From contig WTPW01000024.1 in assembly GCA_009809945.1 (NCBI GenBank), positions 737,929 through 801,928 on the forward strand: DNA of 64,000 nt. Direction: 5' to 3'. Every line of letters starts with the position of its first letter. Positions within the stretch are counted from its first letter, which is position 1. The position numbers were made by a program, and so were the translations under genes. Shown here in pieces: positions 1 to 10,817 of the stretch. The notes beneath the pieces are model-generated. The model made no database searches and was not told the DNA's origin. It was given only the letters and a program-made list of their open reading frames with translations. The stretch comes from Gigaspora margarita. Its lineage: Eukaryota > Glomeromycota > Glomeromycetes > Diversisporales > Gigasporaceae.

Positions 1-2622
1 CAGCACTTTACAAAAATACTAACTCTAACTTCTCCAGCACTTTGCAAGAAGTAGCAAATATAAGCAAATATAAAAAAAAGAAAATAATAGCTAACTGCAG
101 AGTAAAAAAAATAAGTGCGTTAGGCTAGTATTTTTATAGAATTAAATGCGACAAAGTGCAAAAGTATTTAAAATATTATTATTTTTTTTGATATTTTTTT
201 TAGTTTCATTTTTTTGGGGTTTATTTTTTTTATTATTCTTTTGTAAAAAATATATTATAATATATAATAAAAAATATATAATATTAATTAAAAATTTAAA
301 ATATAATTTATAAAAAAAAATATATAAAATTTTATAATAAATTGTGAAACCTTGTGAAAACTTGCAAAAACCTGTAAAACGTTTAAAAATTTGCAAAAAG
401 CATGATAATGTGAATATGATTATTAGTTGATTTTAATATCTCATTGATTTATGCCAGTTTTTACCAGTTTTTAATATTTGTAATATTTTCACTATATTTT
501 GAATTCACTATGCTATAAATGTTTGTAATTATTAAACCTGTATAATACTCCATAGTTACTATAGTGTAAACTTACGTAATTATTTTTCCTATATAATATT
601 CTGTACTAATCATAGGTATTACATAAGTTTATACCTGCATAAAAACTTGCAGAGGTTTATGCATATTTTTTTTTGCTAATGTAGCCTGCAATGCAAAAAG
701 AAATATAATCAATATTTACATTTCTAGACAATGGAGACATTACATTGGAAATCAAAAAATATATATATATACAGATGCAATAGGTATCTTAGCCAATAAA
801 AAAGGTAAGTGTGTTAGTAGAATAATAGAAAATTGGATTTATAAAATATTAGAATTTGATTTTGAGTTTTATTAAATTGAAGGAGCTGAAAACAAAGCAG
901 TTAATTTATTTATCAAAAATAGCCAATAAACATAATAGTAATAATAAAAATAAATCAAATGATGAAATAATACAGGAAGTAATACAAAAAAAAAGAAATA
1001 ATGTGGTTGCTAATTACTACTATAGTTACTATCATTATTATCATATAGGGAAGAATAAAAAACCCAACAATTACAAATATATTGTTTACAAAAATGATAT
1101 TTATAATTATCCAAAAAGGAAAAATTTAAAGATTTACTATTAGAAGGATTAATAGGAGGAGTATCTACAATAGAAACTTCTTGAACTATAAAAAGAATAA
1201 AAATCATTACACTTCATTCAACATGTTACTAGCCAAAGTTAGTTATTTCTAACTACTTCAGTTGGTATAATATAATAAACTAATGAAACCCTACCTTGAT
1301 TAGAATCAGAATCATTAGGAATTAAAGAAGTCTTTTTGTATAAAAAATTAATCACTTTGGCTATCAAAATGTTCACAAGAAATCTTATCAGATTCAGTAC
1401 TATAGAGTTATCAGAATCATCAGAAGAATATCCTTTAATAAAATTAAGAATCTCTACCTCAATAGGAGACAAATTCAAATTGGAAGAAGCAACCCATTCG
1501 TGATAGCCAGGCTCATCATTTGCTAGAAATATCAAGAAAAATAACTTCCTGCTCAAGGAAAGTTTTTAGAGAAAATTCTTTATGAAAAGAATTAGAACCA
1601 AAAGCCTCAATAACAGTTTTAAAGTTCAAATTGATTAAAGAGTCATTGCTAAAAATAACCCATGAGAAAGAAGAAAAAGGAATGTCTAAACTATTCTCAA
1701 TACAAATTAAACAAACTATATTATTTAGGATAAGAGAATAAATATAGTTAACTTGATACCAAAAAATGATAAAACGAGCTAAAGCAAGGAATATAAAACC
1801 CTCAAAGTCTCAGAATGAACAATAAAATGTTGTTAAGAAATAATAAAAGAATAATCTGAATTAGAAATTTTAGAATCTTTAGAATATTTAGACTGAACTT
1901 TCGAATAATCATCATTAAGGGTCTCAATATAATCACCTTTGATATTATAACCAGATATTATTACAAAATAAGAAAAATGATAAGTAGAATAAAAAGACTA
2001 AAAATAGATAGAAATAAAAAGGTATAAATATACTACTAGAAGAAAGAAAAATAATGCAAAATTATAAAAAAAAACACATTTTTAAATAATGATTGAAACT
2101 ATATTAGCTTATCTAATTTATAAAAAATTCTTATGAGAATATCTTCAAAGAATTTCAATAGAATTAAAACTTACTGTTCAACAAAGAACACTACTATTTG
2201 AAGAAAGTCACTCTTTCATTGATGATAATGATAATTAAAAATTTATAAGAAAAATAAATAATAAGAAAACAAGAAATCACGAATACCTGCTAGATATGAA
2301 ATTAAAGGAATTTTAGAAAATGAATTAGAATATATTAAACATTTACAAGAAACTAAGATAATCTATTAATAACTTGATTGTCCAGAATGTAGAAAACCAA
2401 TGAAAATACACAATAATAAATTGTTCTACTATAACAAATGCAATTGTAGAAAATCACAATTAATATTTACTATCAAAAATAGTAACAATAGTAGAATTTG
2501 TTGACATTAGTAACCTCAACCTACTTAATATAATGGAAGCAAAGATAATAAATAGAACAACTGGCTTGAATGAAGTATAGAATTCAAAAAAATCAAAGCA
2601 TATATATTACTAATATTACTAA
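1..2622. other. AT-rich flank without a confident gene
   Basis: This stretch is dominated by A/T runs and short broken reading frames. I recognise no complete gene. Fragments around 856-1207 and 1239-1556 read as lysine- or serine-rich peptides, but nothing ties them to a family. The only motif worth noting is a zinc-ribbon-like cysteine pattern at 2376-2462, listed separately. The stretch ends where the Tigger-type element begins, so it may be continuous with the sequence after 9696. Confidence 0.5.
2376..2462 (+). pseudogene. zinc-ribbon-like coding remnant, possible Merlin/ISXO2-like transposase fragment
   Basis: One plus-strand frame reads D-C-P-E-C followed 19 residues later by K-C-N-C-R-K, a CPxC...CxC arrangement like the N-terminal zinc ribbon of Merlin/IS1016 (ISXO2-like) transposases. 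No catalytic core can be recognised, and the flanking frame is broken. The Tigger-type element inserted about 160 bp downstream, so any continuation would lie beyond 9696. The family assignment is inference; a cysteine-rich segment of some other decayed mobile gene fits equally well. Confidence 0.25.
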
Positions 2623-2624
2623 TA

Positions 2625-2651
2625 CAGTCAAACCTCCATATAATCACACTG
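2625..2651 (+). repeat. left terminal inverted repeat of the Tigger-type element
   Basis: Starts CAGTCAAACCTCCATATA and matches the reverse complement of 9668-9694 at about 21 of 27 positions. It is preceded by TA at 2623-2624. A subterminal stretch around 2690-2730 again contains a sequence resembling CTATATAGTCAC. Confidence 0.8.
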
Positions 2652-3693
2652 TCGGGATATGAAAAGTGGTGATTATATAGAGATGTGACTATTATAGAGG
2701 GTTTCTATATAGTCACAATAATAATAAAAATATAATAAAAATATAATTTGTGATTATAAAGAAATTATATATACTATTCGGATTCTATCAAATCCAATTT
2801 AAATTTATACATAAAATTAGTTTAGGTTAAATCTGTTATTTAAGTTCTTTTTACCAATTCAAATAATAGATTTAGGATCAAAGCGCTAATATTTATTTTA
2901 TGAACCAGAAAATCCGTGTAAAGATAATATGCGAGATTTGTTTTTTTTGGCACAAATTGTCTAACTTGTTTATTATTACTATATATATGTGATTGAATAT
3001 AAGCTCCAGACATATAGTATAGAATTACGATAGCTCACACACATCATTCAGACCCTTCTGCAACAAGCCCAAAATTTGCTTAAATCAGTTTATAAAAATT
3101 ATAAGGTAAATTTCTGTTTTAGAAAAAAAATTTATATTTAGCATTAGTTAACGTTAATAATCGATGCGGGTTACCCAAATAAAAGAGTAAAAAAGTATAA
3201 AGCCCTGCAACAAGAAAATAAATTAGTCAAAATCGAGATATAACTTGATAATACTGTATTTCAAATTTAAAAACCATTAATAAATTATAAAAATCAAGAC
3301 ACGCCAAAGCCTGGGGACTTAAGCACCTCTATATTCTGCACGTGCCAAGTTTCCAGTGCATGAAACATATGTATGCACCCCATAAATGCACGCATGTGAC
3401 AACTTGCCAATAAGAATCATTTTACCCATCCTTTAATTATTTTGCACGATAGATATGAAGTCACTAATGTGCGAGGTATTCATGCAAAGACATTGTAATT
3501 AATATGTTTCCGATCCAGCTTCAAAAGTAAAAAAAAAACTGACAACAAACAATGGATAAGTAGCAGCATTAGCCAACATACGAGTTTTATCTAAATTTAG
3601 TGAATAATTATTCACCATACTACAAGCAGAGGATTTTTTTCTATAAACAAAAAAATCCTTTATACAGTATTTATAAGCATTAAAAATTTCTAT

Positions 3694-5687
3694 TTAATTA
3701 TCCAATTGATCGATTTTGCTTTGCTGCATTTGGTCGACCTTGGTCTTCTTAATAAATTTTTCAATCCTTTTTACGAGATTAATATAGTCCCCCGTATCAT
3801 TCTGCTGAAGCAAAAATGTACACACAGTGTCCAAACTTGCAGCTGCCATATTGGCACTAACAATAGAGACTTCGAAGCTATCGTCTTTATCTTCCAAGTC
3901 ATCATTTGTTGGGTCATTCATTCTGAATGTTTCAACAAGATCTGTAATAATTCTATCATCAGAAGGGATTTTAAAACAATATTTTCTTCGGGGATTGCTA
4001 AATTCTCTTCAACTTGCATAGGGTCAGGAAAGTCAAGAGCTCTAAGTGCATCGGTAATATCATTGAGAACAGGATCCGTAATTTGGCAAAAATCCTCTTG
4101 TAAATCAGAGGTGGTATCTGCAGAAAGAATCTTTGTGTGATACCAACAATTGCAAATTGTGCTGGTTTTAACTTCATCCCACCCTTGAATGGTAAAATGG
4201 ATAGCTTGTAACACATTCAATTTTAGATCTTCTGCACTCGGTCCATTTTCAATTTCTTGTAATATCCAACTTTAAACAAAAAAACTAATTAGTGTAACAT
4301 CCAATTTAGAATAAATTTGACATACGTATGTAATAATTTTTATTTTATTTTATTTTTTTTATTTTTTTTTATTTTTTTTTTTAAAAACTTACCGAACATG
4401 AAGTCAATGATAATTCCTTTTAAAACTCATCATAATACCAGCAGCCATAGGCTGAATACTTGAGGTCGTATTTGGAAGCAAAAATAAAATATCAGTAAAT
4501 CGAAGAAAAACACCTTCAATATTATGGCTAGGGCAGTTATCTAAGAGTAAAAGCACAAGTTCGCCCTGATATCTTAACCCAACTTGGTGATCAAATTCAA
4601 GAATCCATTCTTGAAAGAGAGATGTGATCATCCAGGCCTTAGCGCTATTTCTGTACTTCATAGACAAATTACTAATTCCAATATTTTTAAAGCAGTGTAG
4701 CTTTTTGTACTTTCCAATTACAAGAGGATCTATTTTGTAAGAACCATCAGCATTTGAACACAATGCAATTGAGAGGCGTTTCTTGTTTTGTTTACATCCA
4801 GAAAGACGTTGAGTTGCCAATGTATGATAAGGTTCCAACCTGAGGTAAATAAAAATTTTTTATTTAGATTTATATTAAAATTAGGTAAAATAAAAAATTT
4901 CAAATTCATTTAAATTTTATTTTCATTTAGAACATATGACTTATATACAAGTAGAATTTGGCAAGTGCTGAATGTAGTACCGTTAAAACATAGTGCTTGG
5001 CACTATGTTTTAACGGCACCATGTCTGAACACTACTAATAAAAGACCTATACTGATAGAAAAGCCCAGTTTTGTCCATATTGTAGATTCTTTCAGGAGAA
5101 TAGTCTGCACATTTATCTTTTATTAACGGCATAATATTGTTAATTGCTACTATATTAACAGATGCGGCTTCTTCTTGAAGCTGACGTAAATGAATACCAT
5201 TTTGATTCTTGAATTTGTAAAGCCAGGTGGAAGAAAATTTAGTGCACCTTGAGGAATTCCCAAACCATCAGCAAGTGCCTTTGCTTTTTCAACAAGTAAA
5301 TTATCAGTTAAAACTGTTTGACACTGATAGGTTAGCATGAACTATTTAAGAGCAAGATCAAGTTCTGGATAAGTAGCAGGTCTGTAATGCTTTGTTTTAA
5401 AATTACTGGTGGGTTCATTATCTAGTCGTTCATTAGCTATATTCAAAATACGCGAAATTGTAGTTCTTTTGGACATTTTTTTCAAACAAAAAAAAAAGTT
5501 GATTAAGATAAGATAAGTTATTTAAAGTTTTTTTTTTATAACTCTGCATAAGTTTAAGAAATGGCAATTTAATTTTTTTTTTTTTTGGCTCAACAGTGTG
5601 TTGTTTTAACAAATACGGCATGAGTGTTTTATTTAGTTCATTATTACGAACAAGAAAATTTAATGCAATTAAATCAGATAATATCAA
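3694..5687 (-). pseudogene. Tigger/pogo transposase A (CENP-B type HTH plus DDE_1), decayed
   Basis: In order on the minus strand: a charged N-terminal part (5687-5433), a CENP-B-like DNA-binding helix segment with ADGLGIPQGAL (about 5300-5230), the first catalytic motif NMDKTGLFY (about 5060), a DDE block from 4838 with LCSNADGSYKIDPLVIGKY and LLLLDNCPSHN (second D at 4539-4541), and a C terminus with IHFTIQGWDEVKTSTICNCW (about 4200-4140), ending at 3694. An intron is supported at 4270-4392 (GTAAGT...AAAG), and another is likely between about 5030 and 4840 with acceptor TTTACCTCAG. The usual third catalytic Asp in the QPMDxG context reads Ala (4443-4445). In-frame stops and frame changes, for example near 5340 and 4400, make it a pseudogene. 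It shares only weak similarity with transposase B in the same element. Confidence 0.8.
4980..5016. repeat. perfect 17-bp hairpin
   Basis: CCGTTAAAACATAGTGC is followed by loop TTG and its exact reverse complement. It lies in the presumed intron of transposase A, between the first catalytic motif and the exon that starts at about 4839. A short palindromic insertion is likely; a Rho-type terminator makes no sense in this eukaryotic context. Confidence 0.7.
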
Positions 5688-7394
5688 AAAAAGGGCACTA
5701 AATTTATTAGGCTACACTTCATCAGGGATAACCTTGTAATAGTTATTATAAAAAGTTGATAATAAACAAGGTTCCTTTCACGAGAAGTTTATATAAGCAT
5801 TAAAATAAAATTTTTTTTTCTAAAATTTGTCATGAGATTTTAATTCAATTCTAGACTCGAACCCAGAATTGAACTGGAATTGAAATAGAACTAGAATGGA
5901 TATTTTAAAATTTTAAAATCGATACACATATTGACAAACAATAGTGCGAATTAGATGAGTTAGCTTAGAATGATTTGTATTAGCATGAAATTTCACTTAA
6001 TACGAACAAATTAAAAAAAGCAAGGTTACTTTGTGAATTTTATTTAAATTTTTTTTTAATTTGGACTGCCATTGTTTAAAGTAGTAAAACAGTGCGAAAA
6101 CGCTTTATACTATACAGTAAATAAAAAAAATTGAATCTATGATCTTGTGTTGCATGGTGCTGCATGCACTCTTGTCTTCTAAAAGACGTATGTTCAATAT
6201 TCGGTTATGTTTGCATTACCAGATTTAGTAGAAGACTCTTTTATTAGTAAAAAATAAATTCCCATGATTAAATTTTATATTTTAAGATTTCGGTTATATG
6301 CTTAGACTTTATTTTTAATTGGGGAATATTTAAAGCATTGTGCATAATATAGTTTTAACTATTTAATTAAAGTAAGGGTTAGGATCAGATAGCCTTTCCA
6401 ACTTTTTTTAATCAAAAACAAGTTGGACGTGATCACAATACTTTAAATGGCCCCTTTGATTGGGAACTAAATTAATTCTATAAGTGCACACCCTCTCTAA
6501 ATACACCTATGCCCAAATTGTCAAAAAAAAATCTGCTATATCGACACCAAGAAATAGCACAAGAGTTTACAAAACATTATCCAAATTTGAATATCGATCG
6601 TTCGACTGTAACAAAAATATTAAGCCATGCTGATAAGTATGATCAACTTAAAAATAATGAACAAGCTGAGAGAACCTATCGTCATCGTTCAGTGAAGCAT
6701 CCAAAGTTAGAACTCACTATGAATATACAGATTGAGCAGGTCACAGCCAATGGAATAATTATATCAGATTCAATACTAAAGGAAAAAGGCCAACATTTTG
6801 CAAAAGAATTTGGCATACCTGAAGAATCCCTTGTATTTTCCAATGGATGGGTTACTAAGTTTAAAAACGAAATGGATTAAGAAAAATCGTACTGCAAGGT
6901 GAGGCAGCAAGTGCACCCTTGGAAAACCTACCTACAGAATGTGTCAAATTACAAGAGCTTCTTTCCTAGTATAATCCAGAAGATGTATATAATGCTGACG
7001 AAACGGGCCTGTTTTACCGATTACTTCTGAATCAAACTATTTCTAATAAAGCAATGGCCAAAAAAAAAAAGGTTTAAAAAAAAAAAATTTTTAAAAAAAA
7101 AAATTTAAAATAAAATTTTTTTTCAGGATAAATCAAGAGTAACCGTATTACTTTGTTCCAATTCGACTAGTTCTAACAAGTTTCGCCCGTTGGTCATCGG
7201 TTCCTCTAAAAAACCATGATCTTTCAATGGAGTAAATCGATCACAATTACCGGTTGACTATCGAGACAACAAAAAAGCGTGGATGAGAAGTAATATATGG
7301 GAAGAATGGTTGAAATTTATTGATGATGGCTTTCGTATCAAAAATAGGAAGGTTTTGCTCTTGGATGATAACGCACCTTCCCACAGGCCATCAA

Positions 7395-7760
7395 AAAAAA
7401 CCAATCCACAAGTGATGATGAAAAGCCTAAAGAGCTCGAAGAACCTGAAGAGCCTAAAGAACCCGAATAGCCTGAAGAACCTGAAGAACCTGAAGAACCC
7501 GAAGAGCTCAAAGAGTCTGAAGACTCTGAAGAGCCTAAAGACTCTGAAGAACCTGAAGAATTAGAAGAGCCAGAATTTCATGAAAGATCTGAAGGAAGGT
7601 CCCAAGGAAGGTCCCAAGGAACGTCCCAAGAAAGGTCCCAAGAAAGATCACAAGGAAGGTCCCGAGGAAGGCCACGAGGAAGGTCCTGAGAAAGGTCCCA
7701 AGGAAGGCCCCGAGGAAGGTTCCGAGGAGGTTCCTGAGGAAGGTCTCGAAGAGAATTTGT
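7395..7760 (+). repeat. 9-bp and 12-bp minisatellites inside the transposase B catalytic core
   Basis: From about 7420 to 7570 the sequence repeats a 9-mer close to GAAGAACCT (coding EEP/KEP-type repeats). From about 7594 to 7760 it repeats a 12-mer close to GGAAGGTCCCAA (coding GRSQ/GRSR in one frame and EGPK in another). This lies between the second and third catalytic Asp and lengthens that spacer to about 157 codons, against about 32 in transposase A. Confidence 0.85.
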
Positions 7761-8549
7761 TCCAGATTACTCTTATCTCACAAATATCACTGTACACTCC
7801 TTTCCGCCTAATATGACCGCACATATTCAACCTATGGATTCTGGTGTAATTAGATGCTTTAAATCGAAGTACAAAAAACTCTATTGTCATTACTTGCTCT
7901 CACAATTTGAAAAGAATGAGGAACAAAGGTAAAAATTTTGTTTTATATTTATTGTTCCTTGCACTAACTTTTTGTAAATAGGAAACTTACTATACGACAA
8001 GCTATCAACTTCATTTCAGATGCATGGAGTGAAGTTAGTAATACCACTATAAGAAATTGCTAGAAGGTCACCAGAATTATGCCTGAATTAGAAGAAAATG
8101 AACAAGAACAAAGAAGGACAGAAAATGAACAAGAAAGTGGGCCAGAAAATGAACCTGAAAATGTGATCTCTGAGGATGATGATGTTAACATGCTAGTTGA
8201 AGATCTTTTGGATGAGGATAATCCAAGAGTTCGTGAATTAAAAAGCAATATTAAAGAATATACCAACCTAATTGATCAACCAGCTGTAACTGAGGATGCA
8301 ATGACAGATAAAGGTATCATCGAAATGGTGAATTACAAGTTTGACGAAGAAAAAGAAGAAACTGAAGACAATGAAGATGAAGATCCTCCTCCTTCTCCTC
8401 CAACTATTACTGAAGCCACAGAAGTATTAGAAAAAGTTATTAGGTATCAAGAAAGTCTTGAGATCGGAAAAGGGTTCAAGGAGAACGAACTAATGATGTT
8501 GCAAAAAAAATTTAAAGAATGGCGCTATGAAAAGACCAAAAACAAGAAG

Positions 8550-8579
8550 CAACTTTCAATTTTATCTTTTTTTGGTCTT
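8550..8579 (+). other. C-terminal PIP-box-like motif in transposase B
   Basis: The last residues before the stop read QLSILSFFGL, which fits the PCNA-interacting consensus QxxhxxFF exactly: Q, then I at position 4, then FF at positions 7-8. Drosophila pogo transposase is known to carry a C-terminal PCNA-binding motif, so the position fits the family. Function in this copy is inferred. Confidence 0.65.
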
Positions 8580-8734
8580 TAATTATCGAAGCGGTCATTA
8601 CTTAAGTGTTATAAATTACTTTAGTTAGTAAACCAATTTTTTTTTAAAACAATGAGGGTTACATATTATACTCCTACCTTTGCGCACTTGTCGAAATGTG
8701 ATTTGTAATATTTGATCCTACTGAGTAATAAACG

Positions 8735-8810
8735 TTTTCTGCTTGACTAAAATCTTAAATCGTGGTTTGGAACCATGTGGTATGGGTTTGATTCCTGTTT
8801 TCCGACTATA
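8735..8810 (+). other. tRNA-derived remnant, tRNA-Pro(TGG)-like 3' half
   Basis: The sequence CGTGG-TTTGGAA-CCATG forms a five-pair anticodon stem with loop TTTGGAA (anticodon TGG). After a four-base variable region, ATGGG-TTTGATT-CCTGT forms a TΨC-like arm with a B-box-like GGGTTTGATTCC. The 5' half (D arm and acceptor stem) cannot be folded convincingly, so this is not a working tRNA. A SINE remnant or a decayed tRNA copy are both possible. Confidence 0.35.
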
Positions 8811-9359
8811 AACGTATTCATTTTTGTTTTGTATTGTACAAAATTTTTATCTAAAATTCCCTTTTTTTTTAAAAAAAAAAAAAAAAGCTAACAAAGAATA
8901 TTGAACGCTGTGTGTGTGGCTGCTATTCAGAATGGTAACGACTGCAAACTTAGCATTTGCATTCAATGCCCAGATTTATAGTTTCGCTACTCAACTATTT
9001 CACATTTTATTTAGGAAGTTCATCACCTGGTCAGTGCATACATGTACATGTACTGCAATACTGGTACGTACGTACATATAGTATATTACCTGTTTCCGTA
9101 AATGGTCATATAAAATACTAACTCCTCTCTATTATACCCGGGGTTAAGACCGCGTTTTTTGATTATGTGTAATTTACTAATTTATAATTGCTAGATAGCA
9201 TTTATAGAATGTACGCGATAATTCATGGCTCACTCTGATTGGTTATATTATTGACTAATATAAAATGTAATTTTATAGAGAACGATTTATATAGGCCGTT
9301 AATAAAAATTTGTGATAGTGATTATAATATAATTGTAACTATATAGAATTGAATTAAAT

Positions 9360-9608
9360 GGGAGTGAGTCAGTAGAAATGCATCATATTGTTTTTAATAA
9401 AATTTTTTTAAACCTTCAAACAAAAATAACTCAGCAAAAATTTAACCAAATTTAGTAAAAAATTTTTTAAATCAATTCTACAAGTTTTTAGAATTAATTT
9501 AAAAAAATTTTTATTAAATTTGATTAAGTTTTGTTAAGTTATTCATGTTTAAAGTTTTAAAAAAATTTACTTAGAAAAAATATGGTGCATTTCTACTGTC
9601 TCACCCCC
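9360..9608. mobile_element. fold-back MITE, 249 bp
   Basis: The left end GGGAGTGAGTCAGTAGAAAT and the right end ATTTCTACTGTCTCACCCCC are inverted copies. The symmetry continues inward through A/T-rich arms with TTTTATTAAATTTGATTAAG. It lies in the right end of the Tigger-type element. Length, layout and interior resemble the element at 53201-53447. Confidence 0.7.
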
Positions 9609-9667
9609 AAATAGTAAAAAGATCAGTGAATAGACAACCATGATTATATTGGTTTTGTGATTGTATA

Positions 9668-9694
9668 GAGGGTGACTATATGGAGGTTTGATAG
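9668..9694 (-). repeat. right terminal inverted repeat of the Tigger-type element
   Basis: Read on the minus strand it starts CTATCAAACCTCCATATAG. It is followed on the plus strand by TA at 9695-9696, which completes the TA target duplication. Confidence 0.8.
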
Positions 9695-10307
9695 TATTAG
9701 GATTCTACAAAAAAAATAGCAAGACTACAGGATTTGTAAGAATCTATACTAATATATTAACAAATAATAATGAAGCATTTAATGCAACAACTAATAACTA
9801 AAACAATAATGCAATACTTTACAAAAAATGCATACCAAGATGCTATGAGATATATAAGTAATTATTACTTTTAGTTTTCATGTGATTGCAATAATAGAAA
9901 TAGAGTACCTGTAGCAGATTGGGAATCAAATTGGAATACAAATAATAGAGCACCATAATCAGTACTATTAAACCCAACTAATTTTCCAAAAGCATTAAAT
10001 TATACTTATATCGCAACATTAGTAGGAGCAAACCCAAAACTATAACAAGATAATTTTGTTTCAAATTATAATGATACTACAAACCTAAGAAGATCTAACC
10101 AAGTATCATTTAGATTATATATAGATAAATTATATATTACAAGTGGAACAGTAAAAGAACTACAAGCATTCACAATACTAAGATCCTTACCAATATATAA
10201 TATCTTTTAAAGAGAAGACAAAACTTTATAATAATCTATGACTAGCAAAAAGAAAATACAGGATATACCCAGGCATATAACCAAGGCTTACAACTACTAC
10301 TCAAGAA

Positions 10308-10817
10308 ATGATACCTCAACCAGGAGAAAGATACCCAGAAGAAAATTATTGGGCCATGATACAAATATTTAATGATAGCATAACTAATGAAACTATATTT
10401 TGGGCAGTACTCAAATGCACATATTCTTACTATAAAGAAAGTAGCATAGAAACTATACTAAATAAACAACAAAAAGCTACTAATTACTTCAACAAAAAAA
10501 AGAAAATACAATTCTCTGATAAGAAAGAAAGAAACAAACCCAGAAAATATATTGTATTCAATGTTCATGATGGAAAATGCTTTTCATATGGAAAGAAGGG
10601 CCACTAAATGAAAGATTGTCTAGACAAAGAAAAATTTAAAGGATTTACTCATATGTATAGAAAAGGAAAGCCTAAAACAAAAGAAGAAAAACTTAAGAAC
10701 AAATATACTAATAAAACACTTGGCAGAAAAAAGGACTACAACAAAGATAGATCTCAAAACAAACAAACTAAGAAATACTCTAAAGAAAAAAGGAAGATGC
10801 ATTTGCAAGACTACTAG
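10308..10817 (+). pseudogene. gag-like fragment of the gypsy fossil
   Basis: A lysine-rich plus-strand segment with a CCHC-like knuckle around 10580-10625, as found at the nucleic-acid-binding end of Ty3/gypsy Gag. The capsid-like part upstream is not recognisable enough to delimit. It is a fossil. Confidence 0.5.

Larger units (their letters stand above)
6509..8582 (+). pseudogene. Tigger/pogo transposase B (HTH, DDE_1 core, acidic tail with PIP-box), decayed
   Basis: The N-terminal 123 residues (6509-6880) carry a pogo-like HTH and a CENP-B type HTH with AKEFGIPEESLVFSNGWVTK. Then come YNADETGLFY (first D codon 6999-7001), LLLDDNAPSH (second D at about 7366-7368) and IQPMDSGVIRCFK (third D at 7837-7839), so all three catalytic Asp residues are present. 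Introns are supported at 7072-7126 (GTTTAA...TTTTTTCAG) and 7929-7981 (GTAAAA...AAATAG). The region between the second and third D is enlarged by low-complexity repeats (7395-7760). The C terminus is acidic and ends QLSILSFFGL. There are frame changes or stops after 6880, near 7218 and inside the repeats, plus one stop near 8060. The start at 6509 was chosen because the HTH reads through from it. Confidence 0.82.
2625..9694. mobile_element. pogo/Tigger-type DNA transposon with two transposase genes
   Basis: The left end starts CAGTCAAACCTCCATATA and the reverse complement of the right end starts CTATCAAACCTCCATATA. Both are bounded by the dinucleotide TA, the target duplication used by Tc1/mariner/pogo elements. 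The sequence is typical of Tigger termini. Within 7,070 bp lie a transposase remnant on the minus strand (3694-5687) and a different one on the plus strand (6509-8582), oriented away from each other. No second pair of such termini is visible between them. A 249-bp fold-back (9360-9608) lies near the right end. The element is probably immobile now, because both transposases are damaged. Confidence 0.8.

Noticed and set aside
5851-5866. B-box-like GGTTCGAGTC on the minus strand
   Set aside because: No A box or cloverleaf upstream. A single short motif is expected by chance.
6150-6215. tRNA-Arg(TCT)-like stretch with CTTCTAA loop and GTTCAATATTC
   Set aside because: The anticodon stem has two mismatches and the TΨC arm does not pair. 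It is too weak for a tRNA or SINE call.
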